64,000 bases of DNA from Przewalskia tangutica (taxonomy: Eukaryota > Streptophyta > Magnoliopsida > Solanales > Solanaceae): positions 33,208,446 to 33,272,445 of the forward strand of contig CM056724.1 of assembly GCA_029844215.1 (NCBI GenBank), given 5' to 3'. This document shows positions 1 to 12,332 of the stretch, in pieces. Positions within the stretch are counted from its first letter, which is position 1. Every line of letters begins with the position of its first letter. Below the pieces are notes generated by a model. That model saw only the letters and a list, made by a program, of their open reading frames with translations. It had not been told where the DNA came from and ran no database searches. Both the position numbers and the translations under genes were made by a program.

Positions 1-605
1 CTCAATTCACTCCCTCAGAGGAAGAAAAAAGATTTATACCACTGCACCTTTTACACACAAAATTCCATCTTCCTTGGGTATTCACATGGTTTGTAGACTA
101 TTCAGATGAAAAAATACCAGTCATCCGAAGAAGATTTAAAATTCGATGGTGGGACAACTTTAAAATACCAAAGACCCTCGCACCACCAAATGTCCAACAA
201 TGGTTAGATAATAATAAACCAATTCCTTTACATGCACCTCCCTAAACACCACATGCGCCATTCCAATCAAAGGAACATACCCAATTACTTTCACAAAAAT
301 CTCAGATGGCTTCAATGCTGGCTGCAGCAAAACTCCAGAAGAGATACAAGCAATATTTCAGAAATTTGCATCATCTTCATTCAAACAGAGCTCTTCGAAT
401 GATGAGGAAGAACCCGGAATTGACAATGAAAATATTCCTATTTCCGGCAACAGTGGATTCTAGATGCTGCCAAAAATACCTAAAATCCCAGAGGAATAAT
501 TGACGAAAATTCCCGACAAATCTCAGTGCTCAAATAGTGAAAGCAGAATTCAAGATGAAGACAAAAATACCGAGGTCATGCATGACATCATTCTGCACTC
601 GGATG
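1..605 (+). pseudogene. Endogenous pararetrovirus, 3' protein C-terminus (broken)
   Basis: An open frame from base 3 to the TAA at 243-245 is rich in W, F and basic residues (RRRFKIRWWDNFK). It looks like the C-terminal end of the last ORF of Solendovirus-like endogenous pararetroviruses. The protein seems to continue in another frame after 245 as an acidic, Ser/Glu-rich tail up to about 600, so a frameshift separates the two parts. The N-terminal part of a related protein lies at 12333-12770, 12 kb downstream. The locus is therefore a rearranged or tandem viral copy, not a single linear genome. The viral assignment rests on protein character and on the primer site at 1354. The protein's function is not clear to me. 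Confidence 0.6.
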
Positions 606-1353
606 AATAGTTTAATTATTAAAATATTCTTGTAATAGTAAATTCCCAATTTGTAATTCTCTTATAAAAAGAGAACCCCTCTCCCTTAGTTAGATAAGTT
701 TTTTCTTCCCTTAGTTTAGAATTCTCCTCCTTCTCTCTAGAAGTTGAAGATCTTCAAAGTTCATCCCCTTAGTAGATTAGTTACTTAAATATTCCAAGTT
801 CATAAGACCTCGGGGAGTTATGAACTAATATTCCCAAATATTCTTTACCCGAAAATATATCCAATTGATATGATTCAGTTCACTCACTGATTCATAACAG
901 ATACATATCAAATACTCCGTTCGAAATTAAACTCCTTGTAAATACTTTAAAGTTTTGAATAAAAACGATTATGGATGACACTGCCTCCTATATCTTTTAA
1001 ATATTCATGTTCTTTAAATTCTTGCATTTAAATTCACGTTTTTAATTATTTAAATTATCTTGCAACATGGTTAGTTCTACCACCTACTGCAATTAAATTC
1101 ATGTCTTTTAATTATTAAATTATGCATCCATGGTTGGCACAGCCAACTACTTTAAATTCCTTTAAATTCCTGCACTTAAATTTATTAAATTTCTGCAGAA
1201 CCTTACAACTATGGCTTCCTCCATGAGGAACCTTAGCTATGTAAGTTACTCTCTATTTACTTGTCGTATTCTTTAATTATCTCTATATTATTCAATCCCT
1301 TATATACTAGTTCCTTCCCTATTTATTATCCCCTTTAGATCATCGGCCTAACT
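606..1353 (+). promoter_or_regulatory. Pararetrovirus promoter, polyadenylation signal and leader
   Basis: This AT-rich non-coding stretch lies between the viral 3' ORF and the primer site. TATAAAA at 663-669, in a GA/CT-rich setting, is a good candidate for the 35S-like promoter. AATAAA at 958-963 lies about 260 bases downstream of the expected transcription start, as expected for the terminally redundant pararetroviral transcript. The remaining leader has several short upstream ATGs and repeated Taattatttaaatt-type blocks. All of this is inferred from position and motifs. Confidence 0.5.
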
Positions 1354-1367
1354 TGGTATCATAGCCA
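1354..1367 (+). other. tRNA-Met primer-binding site of the pararetrovirus
   Basis: TGGTATCATAGCCA differs by one base from the TGGTATCAGAGCCA complement of initiator tRNA-Met used by caulimoviruses to prime minus-strand DNA. It lies between the leader and the movement-protein gene, where it is expected. Confidence 0.7.
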
Positions 1368-1599
1368 TAAAGGGTAAATTCTAAAGAGATATATGAGTTC
1401 CAGATCAGGTGAAATTCCTGTTCGTTTTCCCCGATAAAATTGGCTACGGCTGAGCCTTCTGAGTTGGTTAAATCCCGGAGTTCCGAACGATCAGATCGCA
1501 GGGTCACGGTAAGTCCCCGTGTGTAGGGCTGATAAGAATCCATTGATATATTGTTCGCGTGGGGATTGTAGGAAGGTAAGGGTCTTCGAACTAGGATTC

Positions 1600-1785
1600 C
1601 ATATACATGGATCCGTTTTTCAATAGAACTACTACTTCTTATGATTTTGGAATCATCTTCTTCCATGGATTCAAAGAAGATAATAAATTCCGAAGAAATC
1701 GTTATATATGTTTTTGAATAGTAGATTGATAATTAATTATACAAAAAGTAAATAGAGATTACTTTTACAAAATCATAAAGCATAC
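1600..1785 (+). repeat. Degenerate tandem copy of the movement-protein 5' end
   Basis: The stretch aligns by eye with the start of the movement-protein ORF about 180 bases downstream. Both have an ATGGA start, a TCATCTTCTTC block, GATTCAAAGAAGATAAT, GAAATCGTTATA, and then an AAAAGTAAA block. This copy carries stops and is not coding. It explains the lack of an ORF directly after the primer site. Confidence 0.65.
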
Positions 1786-2346
1786 ATGGAATCATTTCTC
1801 GACAGAAATACTTCCTATAATTCTGAATCATCTTCTTCTTTTGATTCAAAGAAGATAATTAATTCTAAAGAAATCGTTATACATGATTTCGAAAAATCAA
1901 TTGATAATTGGGAAATACCAAAAGTAAACAGAGACCAAATTTACAAAAATTCCAAATATCAATTCTTCAAAACAGATTTCACAATCAAAACAGAAGAAAG
2001 AGATATTCAATTAACAAAACTCTTTGAAACAATTCAATTACTTTCTCAAAATTCCTTGAAAAAACATAGAGAAAGAAATTACAAATACATACACATTGGT
2101 ATAGTCCAAGTAGGGATTAAACTCCTTACTAAAGAAGGATTAAACACTTCAATCCTTGCAATCTTAAGAGATGCAAGATTCACAAATTTCGAAGATTCCT
2201 TGCTAAGTTCGGTTGAGTCCAGTCTCTGCACAGGACCAATCTTTTTTGATTGTTACCCAAACTTTTCAGTTTCTTTGAATGATAAAAATATCCAAAAATC
2301 CCTCGTCTTACAAATCAAGATACACAATTACCAAATGCTTGAATGA
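1786..2346 (+). pseudogene. Endogenous pararetrovirus movement protein, N-terminal part
   Basis: The 186-residue frame matches the caulimovirus movement-protein family (30K type). It has a Ser-rich start, a basic middle, and a core with IHIGIVQVGIK, a LRDARF motif and a CYPNFSVSL motif, which in this family builds the tubule-forming domain for cell-to-cell movement. The frame stops at TGA 2344-2346, just before an LTR insertion whose 5-bp target duplication is GATCT (2345-2349). The C-terminal part resumes after 9986. The gene is dead from both the stop and the 7.6 kb insertion. Confidence 0.8.
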
Positions 2347-2981
2347 TCTTGTCACGACCCGACCCCGGGCCCGCGACTGGTGCCCTACCTGGGCACCCTG
2401 TTCAGGTATACATCAGAGAATAGCAGCGGAACATACATAAAACTTATAAAATAAAATATCGAGAAATTTAACCACAGGTTAGCCGATAAGGCTACCTTCC
2501 TGGACACATATAAATATACATAACAACAGCAGTCACATCCCTTTCCTTTTACAAACCGACCCACAATATGTAACTACAAACCTCTAAGAATTTCAACTGC
2601 GGCAGGACAGGGCCCCGCCATACCCCTGAATGTACATAAGTCTACCACATCAGGGAAACCGTACCAAAAGATAAGCCTCCGGAGTGAAGGGCTTCCTTCC
2701 AAAAACTGAACAGAGATCCTAAGAGCAAGGATCACCAACTCGTACCTATCACCGCGGGCATGAACGCACTCTGGCGGGTCAAGACAAAGAAAATTTAGTA
2801 TGGAATGTAAATAAAATGCAATAACCAAATCATATGCGTATAAAAGAATGCCCTTTAACTCTCAAATCAATCATATATTAACTGCCTTTCCTTCTTTCAA
2901 TAAAATTTAACAACATATTCTTACATACATACATAAGACTTTAAAACAGTCTTTTTCACATAAATTACATATCTTACATAA

Positions 2982-3230
2982 CATAATCCGGTCCATTTGC
3001 GGGACACGGTGTACTGATGAATCATGTGACATAATCCGGCCCGCCTGTGGGGCTCGGTGTACTGTGAAATCATGTAGCATAATCCGGCCCGCCTGTGGGG
3101 CTCGGTGTAAGATGACGTAACCCGTACTATGTGTAGGCTCTGGTAATATGGCGTAATCCTATGTGTAGGCTCTGTATCTCATAACGTGTCCGCCTATTTG
3201 TAGGCTCGGTGTGATTTTCCTTACGTAACA
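2982..3230. repeat. 48-bp tandem repeat in the LTR
   Basis: Copies of a unit starting CATAATCCGG begin at 2982, 3030 and 3078, exactly 48 bases apart, each with a GGCTCGGTGTA-like core. Shorter degenerate units (TGTGTAGGCTCTG) follow to about 3230. This is a minisatellite inside the solo LTR. Confidence 0.8.
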
Positions 3231-4869
3231 TTTTAAACCGTCTTATTACTTCTTCTTAAGTCGTCATAACAACTTCCCATAAAGTTGTTATAACAACCTT
3301 TCATTTTAGAGAACTTAAGACACTTTTATTCTTACAACATTTAGGAAAACTGGATCCAAAGATACTACATACCTACATACTTAAAAAGAATCATATCGTT
3401 TAAAACTTCATAATCCTTAAAAGACAATCAAAGTTCTTAATCTTAAAACTTCATAACATACTTCCTTTCAAGCCCAATTACTTATACAAAAAAAAATATA
3501 AAGTTCCATACCTTCCAAAACCAAGTAATTTATTCCCTTAAAATCATATAACTTCAAGTCATTCTTGAACATAAAATCCACTTACTTACTTTAAACAAAT
3601 CAAGGCACATAGCCTTTAAATCAAATCTCAAAATTTCCTAACCACTCTTACCAACGTCTCCCATAAGACCTAGTAAGGACTTAGTGTTGACACCCAATTT
3701 TTGTCTCGTCTTTACTGAACATGTCATTTAGATCGTCTTTTTTATCTCCAATTAATTTTACTATGCTTCTCAGTCTTGAAAATTGTCAAAAAATAAGTAG
3801 TTTTAATATTCTTCACTAATTATCGCATAATTTTACAATATCGAGTATTACATTTTTATAATTAAAATATAAGCAAAACAATTTTAATATCTCGTCGTCA
3901 GTATTGATGATCGATTTTCCCTTAATATGTTCTTCAAATACTAAATTAATCATTTTTATGAATATATATTCCAAAATTAAATACATATATTAAATCTTTT
4001 GTATCGTATTTTATGCGTGTGCATTTTTAAAATTAATTAAGTTGAAGGAAGCATATTTTAATTAATTGGGAGATTTTGACTAATTATCTATTAATCTCCC
4101 AACAATAAAAAACCTATTTTCTACCCAATTCTCATTCCCTAAATTAAATAACTAAATCTACCCACAACACATATTTTCTTTTCCTCCTATTGAGCCCACT
4201 TTTTAATTTCCAAACCCAACAGCCCAATTATTTCTACTAAAAACCGCAGCCCAAATCCCTTACCCCCAGCCCATTTTTTCCCTATCCCGTCCGACCCGGC
4301 CCAATCGTCCTTTAAACTCCCATCACCCAAACACCCCCAGCCCATTTCTTTAACCCCTCTCCCCAACATACCCCTAAAAAATAAATCTGAAGAACCCTAC
4401 CCTCCCCATCAACGAACCACCAGTCCAGCACCAACACCACCCTTTACCCGCCGGATAACCCACGTCGCCGACGCCACCAGTCGCCCATCCCTTCACCCCT
4501 GACATCGCCGCATCAAACCAAACCCATCACCTGCAGTCCCGTCTCCATTTTTCTGAATCAGTCAGACATGAGAGTTCGTTTTAACCACTGAATCGAGGAA
4601 TGCATGAAGGTCTGGCGATTTGCTGGACCTTCCTCTCTTCGATTCAATGGATAAAACACAATCTAAAGTCGTTCAAAGTTTAGTCCAGAGGAACAAACCC
4701 ACATCTCTGTCCCAACGTTTTCTTCCCCTGAATCAGACTGAAAGAGGGGGATTTTTCACTCTTTCATCACCTCGGTTTTGTCAAAACGTCACTAATACTT
4801 TCCCTGTCATTTGAATTTGAATTTCGAAATCAAGCTTCTTGAAGAAGCTGTGGAGACCCATATCTTGGC

Positions 4870-4877
4870 TATAAATA
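4870..4877 (+). promoter_or_regulatory. TATA box of the giant LTR
   Basis: TATAAATA followed by a C/T-rich start region lies 1.2 kb into the LTR, as expected for the U3/R border of a long LTR. Assigned from motif and position only. Confidence 0.5.
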
Positions 4878-7065
4878 CGACCTCTCTGGGTTGTGTTTAG
4901 GATCTCCTTTTTTCTGAAGAAGAAAAATCGATTCTTACTCCTAAAAAACAGATCTTAAAATCTTTTTTTATTCCTAGTATTGATTCAAAAATTCAAAAAA
5001 AACACTAAGTCTTTCTTCGCTTTAGTCGCACACACATATACTCTCGGAGCGGAATCGACGAGTCGAGACAACGCTTCGGTTCGTCACTCGGAGAAGGTAA
5101 CCTCTTTTCTTTTGATTTCCAGTTTAATATGCCTAATATCATTTGTGTTATATGTTTATGTGTCTATTATTGTTTGAACCAACTAGATTAGTTATTAATA
5201 TTTGCGGTCATATTATGAATGTTCAATGTCATTAAATCGATTATTAAACAAGATTACTTAAGTTAATCACTGCTCGAGCATTTTAAGATCATTGCCGAAT
5301 ATGTTCAGGTAGACACTTGTTTGTGTTGTTGTTAGACAGATCGGTCCATGTTAAACTCTCTGTTTGATTTGGATATCTGGCTTGAGGTCTATTTAGCCAT
5401 GTGCAATCTGCTTATGGGATCTTATGTTAGTTTAGTATGAAAATTTGTAATGTGTTATAGCTAAATCTAGGCTGCAGAAATTATGTAAGGTCATTATACT
5501 TGATGTAGATCGAACATGTGAGGGTATATTGTTGAAATCTATAGCCTCACATATCCGTAATGTACACTTGAATGATCACTTTGTCTCCCTGTTAACATAT
5601 AATTTTTCCTAAAGTCACCACATATCATGCCTATCTGTTTGAGTATTAAATGATATGGTTGTTAGTGTTTTCATGCATTTACTAAATCAGCTAAAGAACA
5701 GATGCTTACTTATTATTGTACATTTTAGCAAGTATGGCTACAAATTTGTCTAGTTATGTCCACCCCTTGCATGTTTGAATATAAGGCAGTGTAATAAGAG
5801 ATTTGCTATAGGGAAGTATTAAATCTGAACTTGGTTAATGCACGGGATAAGAATATTTACTTGTTTAACATATTGTACTGTTTTATGAGATGGTTCTGGA
5901 TCCCCAAGTCCTGTTTTGAACTTGTTTAGTTCCTATGTGTGCTGATATGGATTTATTACAAGTTGCTTTGTCTTCATTTTGATGATCAATTATAGGATAA
6001 ACATGTATGGGGATAACTTGTTGTTGAAACTGCCTAAGTGGACAAATTTAGTGAATGACTTGAATTAGTCTCATTTTTAAGAAAAACCAGAAAGTATTTT
6101 GCTTCATATCATGATATATATATATTTCCAAGTTGTCTACTTGTGAATACATGTTTGTGTTTTAGCTTTGTGGATTTGTTTACGAGAGCACGTTTCTTAG
6201 TATGTCTGTTTTATTTTAGTGGTTAAGTATATGTTATATGAGAAATTGTTTGGATTCATGTCCCTGATGTCCAGTCCCCATGATAAATGCTTAAAGTGTT
6301 ATAAGTTCTAGACCAATCTCCCTACTCCCTTGCAGCTTGGTGGGTGAACTCTGGGCCAAAGTCTTAAGATTCCCTCTTATTGTTACCTTTGTTTGAAAGT
6401 ATGTAACCTCTGTCTGGAGTGAATGAGATCGCTAGCATGAAATCTAAAATACGATTTTGTTTATGTACAAACTGGACTTTGTCTTTCTAAGTTCATAATT
6501 AAAAAATGTGATACTTTGATGTCCTGAAGCATGCTATTTGTTCCTAACAAGTTTGTTCCCTCCCTTTACGTGAGTTAGTCATCTACCTGTCTTGGTCTAT
6601 ATAAATGCCGAAATGCATCTACAATAGTTGGTAATATCTTATACATGGTTTTATTCTGTTGTCTGAAGTTGTTAATCTGGTAAGATTTAGCTTGTCCTCA
6701 TCATGAGTAGTTTGTGTTAGTTAGTCTAATATTCATGTTGTTACTTTGAAGTTTCAGTGATTTTTTTAGTCGTTCAGGATGGTTTAAGTAGTTCGTGTGC
6801 CAGTATGTGATTCCTCTAGCTATATAATAATTTAATATGTTATCCAAATAGAAGTTTGAACTTGTTTGAAGTTTGAGGTACCTAAACTAGGATGTTTTAA
6901 CCTTGTCTTCAACTATGTGTGGTCTCTCTGTGAGTCAAAATGATAGTACATATGTTAATTTAAGAGTTGTTTAACTGTGTATGGACTATTATAACTTAAG
7001 CTTTGTTCACCTTCTGATATGCCTATAATTGTCCCTTAGAGGATTCCTAATAATCAAAATGATAT

Positions 7066-7330
7066 TGTTGGACTGATTTTGGCCACTGGTTTCAGCCATT
7101 TTCAAACTGAGTTTTAACTACGTTTTCCTGGACTGACTTTGTTCGTTTCACTATTGATTTTCAGCCAATTTTTGTGACTGATTTTCTGGCCATTTTCGGA
7201 CTATTTTTGGCCATTTTCCGACTGATTTTCTGGCTATTTTCGGACTTTTTTTTGGCCATTTCGTGACTGATTTTCTGGCCATTTTTGGGTTGATTTTGAC
7301 CAGTTTTTAGGACTGATTTTCTGGGTCCTT
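7066..7330. repeat. Short tandem repeat, ~22-26 bp unit
   Basis: Degenerate copies of TTTTCTGGCCATTTTCGGAC and variants (CTGGCTATTTTCGG, TTTGGCCATTTCG) run through this stretch of the giant LTR. No coding potential. Confidence 0.7.
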
Positions 7331-8824
7331 TTACTTTTCTTAAGATCTGTGAATAATAAAATATATGTGTGTTTAAGTTTACATGAATGCCCTACTTATT
7401 TGCATTATTATGTAAGGTTTAGACTATATACTAATCTTTTTTTTTCTTTTCTTTTCTTTGCTTACATGACATGCCTTGGAGAGCAACAAAGAGTCTCGCT
7501 ACGAGATTCACTCATTACATACACGCGTCTACATTCCTTGCATCCTCCGATCTCGGGACCTTCGAAACTAATAGGGCAGGATAATATCTTCACCTGCCCT
7601 AGTCATTTTATCTCCTTTCTTTAACTCTGTCACTTTATTTTTTATTTGTATTTTTGTCATCTAACCTTATACAATTATCGAAAATGCTTAGAATAGTTAG
7701 GCCTAGAATTATTAAGGGTGGGTAGTTAAATAATAAAATGTGTCGCTAGTTTAATCTATCTTTAGGCCGTTATGCATTTTCAAAACTTTTCAAAATAACT
7801 TAGCCTTTTCATTAATATTATAGGAATAAATGAGTTCCTAATTCTTATTAAACTTCATAAAATGACAAAATCTATTTTTCTACAACAAAGATCTATTTTC
7901 TTATTACCAAGTGTAAAAGAGGAAAATCCTTCTACCCATTTGTATACCCTTTACAAAGATTAAAATTTACATATGATACGTACTTTTAGTAAAGCATCTT
8001 TTTTATTTATTTTTGCATTTTTTATGATAAACCTCTTTAGAATATTTTCCTTGCATTTTACAAATAAACTTCATGGAAAATATATATACTTACATATCTT
8101 TTAAATAATTATTTGTAAGCACCTTTTAACCCATGTCCTCCTAAATATACATTTTTTTTAAAATAATACTAACCTAAGTTTGACCGGACAACCGCAAGTT
8201 AGCGGATCCTTTAGGATGCCTAACCCCTTCCCTTTAGGATAATAAAGAACTCTTACCTAGAATCTCACATAGTTTCACAGACCTTTAAAAATGGAGATCA
8301 TTCGTAGTATTTTATGCTACATTTTAGTGTCCTAATTCACTATAATAATTAGGTGGCGACTCCTTTAAATACACATTTAGGAATCCAACCATGTAGCAGT
8401 AATCCCGTTTCCGACTCCGGTTGAAAATGGGGCGTTACACTTAGGACAATTTAAACATACTATTAATTTAGAATCAACAATGTAAATACTTCTTAACTTC
8501 TAAGAGTAGAGTGAATCTTGTAATATTATCACATGGATATTTCATACGTAGGATCATGCCAAAGAAAGAAGAGGTTCACATACCTCGCGACGATTGTCTA
8601 CAAGTAGTAAAATGCTCCAAAGTACTTCAACCTTGAGCTATTCCATTCTTCAAGTAGGATACGCTATACTTAGTTCTTCAACCTATCATGGTCACAATAC
8701 GTCCATTAACCTCTTACTTCAAACGTAGAATATTCTAAGTGCTAAGTCGCCAAATTCTACAGAAAATCGGACAGCACCTCCTTTGTTTTTACTTACCTTG
8801 CCACCTTTTTCAAGGCCGAAATAC

Positions 8825-8940
8825 AATAACCAAACAGCCCCAATTGGCTCACAACAATATAGAAGGTAGTCCAATACAAATGAATAACCAAACAGCCCCA
8901 ATTGGCTCACAATTTAGAAGGTAGTCCAATACAAATGAAT
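8825..8940. repeat. 58-bp direct duplication
   Basis: Two copies of a unit starting AATAACCAAACAGCCCC begin at 8825 and 8883. The first has a 6-base insertion (CAATAT) relative to the second. It lies in the outer solo LTR. Confidence 0.8.
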
Positions 8941-9991
8941 AACAAACTACAAGTCCAAATTCGGCCATCTTGAGTTCAACAATACCTATTCTTATCCAAT
9001 TTCTATTTCAATCCAAGTTATTAGCCTAACATGATATCAAGTCGCATTTGATTATAACAACCAATTCTTCAAGTAAGTAACATGCGACGATTTCTAATAA
9101 ACGACCAATTAGTAATCAAATTTTCAAGTGGCTTGCGCAACATTTCGGATTAAGCTACTAGCAATCCATAATACTTATAAACTTCAACATACCAACTTCA
9201 TGCTATCAACATGTGAAGCTAACAACAACAATATAAATACATAATCTTGTAACACCTTAAAAGACAAGATTATACCTTAACGATTCTTAATCCAAATCCA
9301 ACCAAGTCGCTCCTTAGTAGTTTGGAGCCTCTCCAATATACTTCAATCCGCTTGTTGAGACCCTTAGAACAACACCAACAACTTTCCTTCCAACTTCCAA
9401 TCCAAAACCTAGAAAGCCACTACGTTTTCACTTTGCGACTAATACGAAAACTATCTTTTTACGAGATTTTTCTATTGAGATACACTCACTATACACTTAG
9501 GAACCTTGGTTTAAAGTGGGGAGATTATTGGACAACAAACAAATTTTTTCCTTCTTTGAAATGGGAACAGAGCTCTACAAGGAGTTTCTTCAAATTCTTG
9601 TGAAATATGGCTAAGTGTTGGCTCTCTCTTGCTACTAGTAGTATAATAAAGGGACATGGAGGGTTAAGATGTAACCAAATGGGTGGTTTAGATGAAGTCT
9701 TACAAAATATCAAGACTAATTGACCTTGACTTAGTCAACTTTCTCATGCCACAACTTGCAAGACATTAGTCATCCAAGACTTATGGTAAATGACCATATT
9801 GGCCATGCCTAAATTCGACCAAGGCATCATAAGGGGAGGTGACACGTGTCGCCCTCCCATTCGTCACAATAATTCATTTTCCGACAAATCCATAATTCCG
9901 ATAAATTTTTACAAGTCTCAAATCTTAACACTTGCGAGTTCTTACGTACTACCTTAAAACATGTCTTGTAAATACTGGGTGTAACAGATCT

Positions 9992-10498
9992 ATTCCTGTA
10001 GCATTAATTTTTCTAATTCATTATAAAGCTATGACTTCTGCTTTTGCCACAAAGGTCAGATACCATAGTAAGAAAGGTGAAACCCTTCTTTTAAAAACAG
10101 ACCTTTCCAAATCTAACATGGTAATACCGCGACCCATTAGATGGAAAGATATTACCCTACCAGAAGAATGGATCCTGGAAGGTGTAGTTAAACCTGAACC
10201 CTTAGAATCTGAGCAACCAAATACCCATCTTAGAGAAATAACTCAATACCAAGATGGTAGGGTCAACCTCTCATTTTTAAGAAGATCTATGAGTAATAGA
10301 TACGAAGATACAAGTTCCGAAAAGACCCTAGACTTAGAAAGAGTCTCACAAATACCTTCAATAATAAATACACCGGTCAAAATAAAGCCTAGGTATTCTA
10401 CATCAGATCTACCAAATCTGAAAAACGTAGATTTCATAAATCAAATACCCAGACCAGTATATATAAATCCCGTGGTTAGAGAAAAGATGGACGATTAG
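9992..10498 (+). pseudogene. Endogenous pararetrovirus movement protein, C-terminal part
   Basis: After the second GATCT copy the movement-protein frame continues with a core segment and then a PRPIRWKDITLPEEW motif typical of pararetrovirus movement proteins, followed by an acidic and polar tail. The open frame technically starts at 9932, but bases up to 9986 belong to the LTR, so residues before the Ile codon at 9992 are not viral. It ends at TAG 10496-10498, close to the next viral ORF. Confidence 0.75.
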
Positions 10499-10526
10499 GA
10501 ACCTACAAGTCCAACATATTTACTAC

Positions 10527-11432
10527 TTGATTCCTCTGACTCAGAAGCAGATCAGTCAGACCCTGATTATTTCTCTCTTATTATCAGAAGATAATAAACC
10601 CCTCCAAGTAGACGAATTACTCACGAGTGGTTCAACAGAAAACCATGGAAAGGCCAAAGGAAAACGAATATGTGTGTTAACCAAAGATCAAGAATTCATG
10701 ATAGATATGATTAAACACATAGATACCCAGCACCAAAAAGAATATTTGAATAAACTCCTTAAAACCTTTACCCCAGAAAAGAAAGAAATAAAAAATAATG
10801 TATTACCATGTACTTCCAGAAAATACGATTTAACAAAAATCCTGGAAAAAGGTAAGAAAATTAAAGAAATAACAATTCAAGAATTACAAAAACAAATAAT
10901 TCAGGTAAAATTAGAAGTGAAAGAATTAAAAGAAAAACAACAAAAAGATTCAGAACTAATCAAAATTATAGTTTCAAAGAGAGCAAAACAAAACTCCGTT
11001 CCAAAAGATGATGACTCATCTGATTCAGATAATCTCATAAATGACAACCAAATGGAAAATCTAGAAGAAATCCCAGAAGATTTTCTAACGGTGTTAAGAC
11101 AAATAACAACGAAGAAATACTTAATAAAAATAACACTAAAATTTTCAGATAATTTCAAAATAACAACTGTTGCCCTCTTTGATACAGGAGGAGCAGACTT
11201 AAACTGCATAAAAACTGGTATAATACCGGAAAAATTCCTTAAAGAGACACATGACTCATTAGCAGCTGCTAACAATTCTAAATTAGAAATTAAGTATAAA
11301 ATCAAAGCATCAATTATAAATGATGAAACTTCAATAACAACATCATTTGTCTTGGTTGAAGAAATTCACAATACCGTAATACTAGGAACACCATTTATGA
11401 ACCTGATCACTCCTTATGATAGTAAAAAATAA
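10527..11432 (+). pseudogene. Endogenous pararetrovirus protease region
   Basis: The 301-residue frame has a polar N-terminus, a Lys/Glu-rich probable coiled coil at about residues 100-155, an acidic Asp/Ser stretch, and a retropepsin-like C-terminus. There, ALFDTGGADLNCI carries the catalytic Asp (DTGG in place of the more usual DTGA/DTGS), and VILGTPF is the paired hydrophobic motif. This fits the linker plus aspartic protease of a caulimovirus polyprotein. No reverse transcriptase or RNase H follows, so the copy cannot be functional. Confidence 0.65.
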
Positions 11433-11808
11433 ATTAATATCCTTTAGTTTCAAAAACAAAAAACTAAAATTCCAGTTCATATCAACACCAAAAACAAAAG
11501 ATCTCAATCTCATAAAAACATGCTCAATACATGAAGAAAAATTATATTTACGAGAATTAAAAAATGAATTTTCTGACAACCCAATTGTTAATAAGATCAA
11601 ATCCCCTCTTCAAAATGAATTTCCAAATCATGCATGTTTTCAAAATCCCGCATTAAAATTAATTTTCTCCAAATTAATATTTAAAGAATTTTTTCCAGGA
11701 ATCCTGGTCCGTGATTATTTCAAAATGTCCTATCATTGCCCGAATAATAGGTGTATAACCTACAATCACAAAATATCAAGGAAAGATATGCGTGAATGTG
11801 GACAATAA
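11416..11808 (+). pseudogene. Pararetrovirus-derived ORF, truncated and rearranged
   Basis: The 130-residue Lys/Phe-rich frame overlaps the end of the protease ORF. Its first ~70 residues look like the linker between protease and reverse transcriptase. The rest does not continue into reverse transcriptase: no YxDD or upstream palm motif appears here or below. A deletion seems to have joined the start of the polymerase region to another viral segment near 11640. Assignment by position and composition only. Confidence 0.45.
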
Positions 11809-12332
11809 TGTATACAGGCAGTATGTGGATCCTTACTCCAAAAGAGACAGGAAGAAGCCCTTCCCTCGAAAAATAGCCCAGCTACTGCACCACATCAACA
11901 AGAAGAAAATTCCATGGCTCCTAAAAACCCCCAAAATACCAATTCCAAGACAGTGAAAACAGAAAAAGAAAAATTCCCAGAAAACCCGATGTCCTGATAT
12001 GATGCGGTCATGATAGAAGAACGAGAAAATTTCAGCAGCACAGAATCTGTGCAGAAAACAACAGCAAATACCGCGCAAGAATTAACCGCTGAAAATCTTT
12101 TTCAACTCCTTACAAAATCACCATAATTACAGAAGGCACTAAGGCAACTGCAAATTCCGAAAGAGGAAATGGTCCCGGAAAAGCTAGAGGAAAAAACCTC
12201 TAGAATTACTACAAAATCGAGAAAGGAGAATCTTCAAAAAGCCTTTCTCAAAATGAATTTTTAAATACCAAAATCGAGAAAGATGAATTTTCAAAAAACC
12301 TTTCTCAAAAACAATTTTCCAAAAACCAGCTT
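11809..12332 (+). pseudogene. Pararetrovirus-derived stretch with interrupted frames
   Basis: Composition (Lys, Pro and Gln codons, AAAAAC/CCAGAAAA blocks) matches the viral ORFs on both sides, but frames are cut by many stops. Two AATCGAGAAAG...TTCAAAAA(A)CCTTTCTCAAAA copies at about 12217-12265 and 12273-12318 form a short tandem duplication. Probably decayed coding sequence of the viral 3' ORF. Confidence 0.4.

Larger units (their letters stand above)
3685..8439 (+). mobile_element. Giant solo LTR, Ogre/Tat-like
   Basis: The 4755-base insertion starts TGTTGACACCCAA and ends GGGGCGTTACA, with perfect 5-bp duplications CTTAG at 3680-3684 and 8440-8444. No gag or pol is visible, so it behaves as a solo LTR, very long for the class and typical of Ogre/Tat gypsy elements. 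TATAAATA at 4870-4877 is a likely promoter, and GAGAAG/GTAACC near 5097 looks like a splice donor after a short leader. A block at 7484-7580 and the end at 8190-8440 recur in reverse in the LTR at 61350-64000. Lineage assignment is inference. Confidence 0.75.
2350..9986 (-). mobile_element. Solo LTR of a Del/Tekay-like gypsy element (holds a nested LTR)
   Basis: The element begins TGTCACGACCC and ends GGGTGTAACA, so read on the minus strand it runs TGTTACACCC...GGGTCGTGACA. It is flanked by GATCT at 2345-2349 and 9987-9991. Without the nested insertion (3685-8439 plus one TSD copy) it is about 2.88 kb. I see no primer site, polypurine tract or gag/pol, so it is best read as a solo LTR. The GTGACA 3' end agrees with the LTR at 50943-53014, which has a primer site after the same end. 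It interrupts the viral movement-protein gene. Confidence 0.8.

Noticed and set aside
1340..1666. 108-residue minus ORF over the viral primer site
   Set aside because: Antisense of the leader and duplicated movement-protein start; no support for a gene.
2982..3110. CRISPR-like array
   Set aside because: Regular 48-bp spacing is a plain minisatellite: the whole unit repeats with no unique spacers, in a plant LTR.
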